A stretch of DNA of 64,000 nt, from the NCBI GenBank assembly GCA_964354155.1, contig CAYGYG010000013.1, positions 16,453 through 80,452 on the forward strand, read 5' to 3'. The notes under the pieces are model-generated. The model ran no database searches and was not told the origin of the DNA. It saw nothing but the letters and a program-made list of their open reading frames with translations. The position numbers and the translations under genes were made by a program. Shown here piece after piece: positions 62,653 through 64,000 of this stretch (the first letter of the stretch is position 1; each line of letters starts with the position of its first letter). The stretch comes from CAYGYG01 sp964354155 (GTDB taxonomy: Bacteria > Hydrothermota > Tepidihabitantia > SM23-42 > CAYGYG01).

Positions 62653-63957
62653 ATGTTGATAGGGATTCTTTTCTTGGCGGCGCAGTTAGGCATCCAGGAG
62701 ACGAGGGTACCGTTTGACTCGGCGGGCCGCGTTTTGGAACTCGGTCCCGACGCCATCCGTCGTCTGAGCTGGTTTGCGGAAATGGCCGAGGCACAGCGGG
62801 CGCTGCTTTTCATGATGAGTGATTCAAGCCGGGTCGTCGAGGTCTACGGCCGCGACGGGATGAGCCGTCAGCGGTGTCCGATCCACCCCGACGAGTTGAA
62901 GCAGATGCAGCAGGAGCTTGCCGGCATGGTGGGGATCGGGCTAGGCCGTCCGACACCGGCGTCCTCGGGCCGCTGGCTCTACCTCATCAACTCGTTTCTG
63001 TATTCCTACGGTATCCGCGGGCCGCTCGTCGCCACGGCGCTGGAGACGGACAAGTGGGAGAACATCGCGGCCACCTATCTGTTGACCGGCAGCGCGGCAT
63101 TCTTCGTGCCGCTGGTCGTGACCCGGAACACGGAAATCACCTACGGCAATGCCTTCTTGTCATGGTACGGCGCAACGCGCGGCGCTTATGCCGGGTACAT
63201 GATCACCCGGGCGACGCACATGGATTTCTACTCGGACGGCGCCTGGCCGCCGCTCTTGGGCAGTATCGGATTGGATGTGGGCGGATTCGCGCTTGCATCT
63301 AAGATGAAGTACACGCCCGGCCAGGCGGCGATGGTCACGACGATGGGCGACTGGGGTATCCTCGGTACGTTGGGCACCATCTTCCTGATCAATATCAACG
63401 TCGACGAAGACCAGCCGTTTGACCACGTCGTCTATGAGCTTGTTCCGCTGGGCGGTATGGCGGCCGGGTTGGTGAGCGGGCATCACCTTGGCCGGAACGA
63501 CAAGATTGCCGACGGCGATCCGAGGGTATTCAGACTCTGGGGCCAGCTCGGTGCGATGGCCGGATTCACCGCGGCGAACTACTTCTTTTCGATGGACGAG
63601 ATCTCCCAGACCGAAGGAACGATCATACTGGGCGGGGCGATGGCCGGATGCGCGGCCGGATCACTGCTCGGTCACCGGCACATCATGAAGACCGATTATA
63701 CATATGTCAACGGGTTGCTCGTCGAGGTTGGCGCGGATGCAGGGCTGGCCGTGGCCGGGGCTGTCCTCCTTCTGCTGTCCACTGAGAGCATGGAGGCCGA
63801 CGTGCCGATGACTTTGCTTACCGGCGGTGCCATCATCGGGGCGGCCGCGACCGCGGCGGTGATTAGATCGAGCAGCATCAAGAAGATGGGTTCCCTTGAG
63901 TTTAGCCCGATGAACCTGGTCTTGGCTTGGGCGGCAAGAGAAAAGGGTGTATGCTGA
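62653..63957 (+). CDS. Integral membrane protein, unknown function
   Basis: A 434-residue protein with an N-terminal signal-like segment (MLIGILFLAAQLG), a soluble region with acidic and basic residues (about 20-110), and then 8-10 glycine- and alanine-rich hydrophobic segments (YLLTGSAAFFVPLVV, GTLGTIFLININV, LVPLGGMAAGLVSGHHLG, GGAMAGCAAGSLLGHRH, AGLAVAGAVLLLLS). I do not recognise the family. ATG 62653 is preferred since GGAGGG lies 7 nt before it. It lies at the edge of the polysaccharide locus. Confidence 0.7.
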   Translation: MLIGILFLAAQLGIQETRVPFDSAGRVLELGPDAIRRLSWFAEMAEAQRALLFMMSDSSRVVEVYGRDGMSRQRCPIHPDELKQMQQELAGMVGIGLGRPTPASSGRWLYLINSFLYSYGIRGPLVATALETDKWENIAATYLLTGSAAFFVPLVVTRNTEITYGNAFLSWYGATRGAYAGYMITRATHMDFYSDGAWPPLLGSIGLDVGGFALASKMKYTPGQAAMVTTMGDWGILGTLGTIFLININVDEDQPFDHVVYELVPLGGMAAGLVSGHHLGRNDKIADGDPRVFRLWGQLGAMAGFTAANYFFSMDEISQTEGTIILGGAMAGCAAGSLLGHRHIMKTDYTYVNGLLVEVGADAGLAVAGAVLLLLSTESMEADVPMTLLTGGAIIGAAATAAVIRSSSIKKMGSLEFSPMNLVLAWAAREKGVC

Positions 63958-63970
63958 GACCCTTAGCCAC

Positions 63971-63999
63971 TGGACACGGTCGATGTGTAGAGGTATAAT
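63971..63999 (+). promoter_or_regulatory. Promoter at the window end
   Basis: TGGACA at 63971-63976, 17-nt spacer, TATAAT at 63994-63999. The gene it serves lies beyond the window. Confidence 0.6.
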
Positions 64000-64000
64000 G

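Noticed and set aside
1..64000. tRNA, rRNA, phage or plasmid replication genes
   Set aside because: Looked for and not found; no integrase or complete transposase gene was recognised either.

Overview
Organism and overall character. No rRNA or tRNA gene is present, so taxonomy is inferred. Secreted proteins with a Por/type IX-like C-terminal sorting domain, an OmpA-type outer-membrane protein, a lipid A acyltransferase-like protein, four 23S-intervening-sequence-type four-helix-bundle genes and very many toxin-antitoxin (TA) pairs suggest an uncultured Gram-negative candidate-phylum bacterium, perhaps WOR-3/Stahlbacteria or another FCB-like lineage (moderate confidence). All credible genes are on the + strand and use the standard code.

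Layout. 1-10.4 kb: alanine racemase, a DUF1844 protein, then a tightly overlapping cassette (LysM protein, cyclic-nucleotide-binding protein, small membrane protein, 1258-residue TPR protein, Cys/coiled-coil/TPR protein, small acidic protein) behind a consensus promoter and a leader of about 230 nt. 10.6-12.3 kb: a CTP synthase homologue whose UTP-site and glutaminase signatures are largely replaced. 12.8-22.6 kb: secreted carboxypeptidase and phosphoesterase, an acyltransferase, HicBA, OmpA-like protein, two four-helix-bundle proteins and a degenerate receiver-PAS protein. 22.8-31 kb: a TA/accessory island (nucleotidyltransferase, Phd/RelE, DUF5674, RelE-like, HicB with a broken HicA, DUF4143 ATPase, retropepsin pair, MNT/HEPN, two more four-helix-bundle genes). 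31.3-32.7 kb: a secreted propeller-like protein. 32.8-62.4 kb: a surface-polysaccharide locus, interrupted at 51.7-56.2 kb by VapBC-like pairs, an MNT gene, a second ATPase and decayed copies of a glycosyltransferase/DUF354 module. The end holds an unrecognised membrane protein.

How the genes work together. The polysaccharide locus has a UDP-GlcNAc 2-epimerase, a GDP-mannose 6-dehydrogenase-like enzyme, aminotransferase, Gfo/Idh oxidoreductase, hexapeptide acyltransferase, initiating sugar-phosphate transferase, glycosyltransferases, flippase, O-antigen ligase/polymerase-like protein and heparinase-like lyase. Together these suggest a Wzx/Wzy-type glycan containing amino-sugar and uronic-acid residues. 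Two ArsR-fold regulators in the locus are each bracketed by 26-bp palindromes with TTCTC/GAGAA arms, one before the regulator and one before the next biosynthetic gene, which suggests local autoregulated switches.

Non-coding layer. Spacers are built from recurring words: a 28-nt hairpin with CCCCGTTAGACT arms followed by TAATCGA and a second hairpin of variable stem, 8-nt TGGARTNN arrays, and tiny hairpins with 3-4-nt loops. Some of this material appears inside genes: it supplies the stop codon of a nucleotidyltransferase, it appears as in-frame inserts in the epimerase, and one hairpin sits in the middle of an ArsR palindrome. The most unusual items are the remodelled CTP synthase homologue, the ArsR palindromes, the two-hairpin repeats, and accessory genes whose start codon lies 6 nt after the -10 box (probably leaderless).
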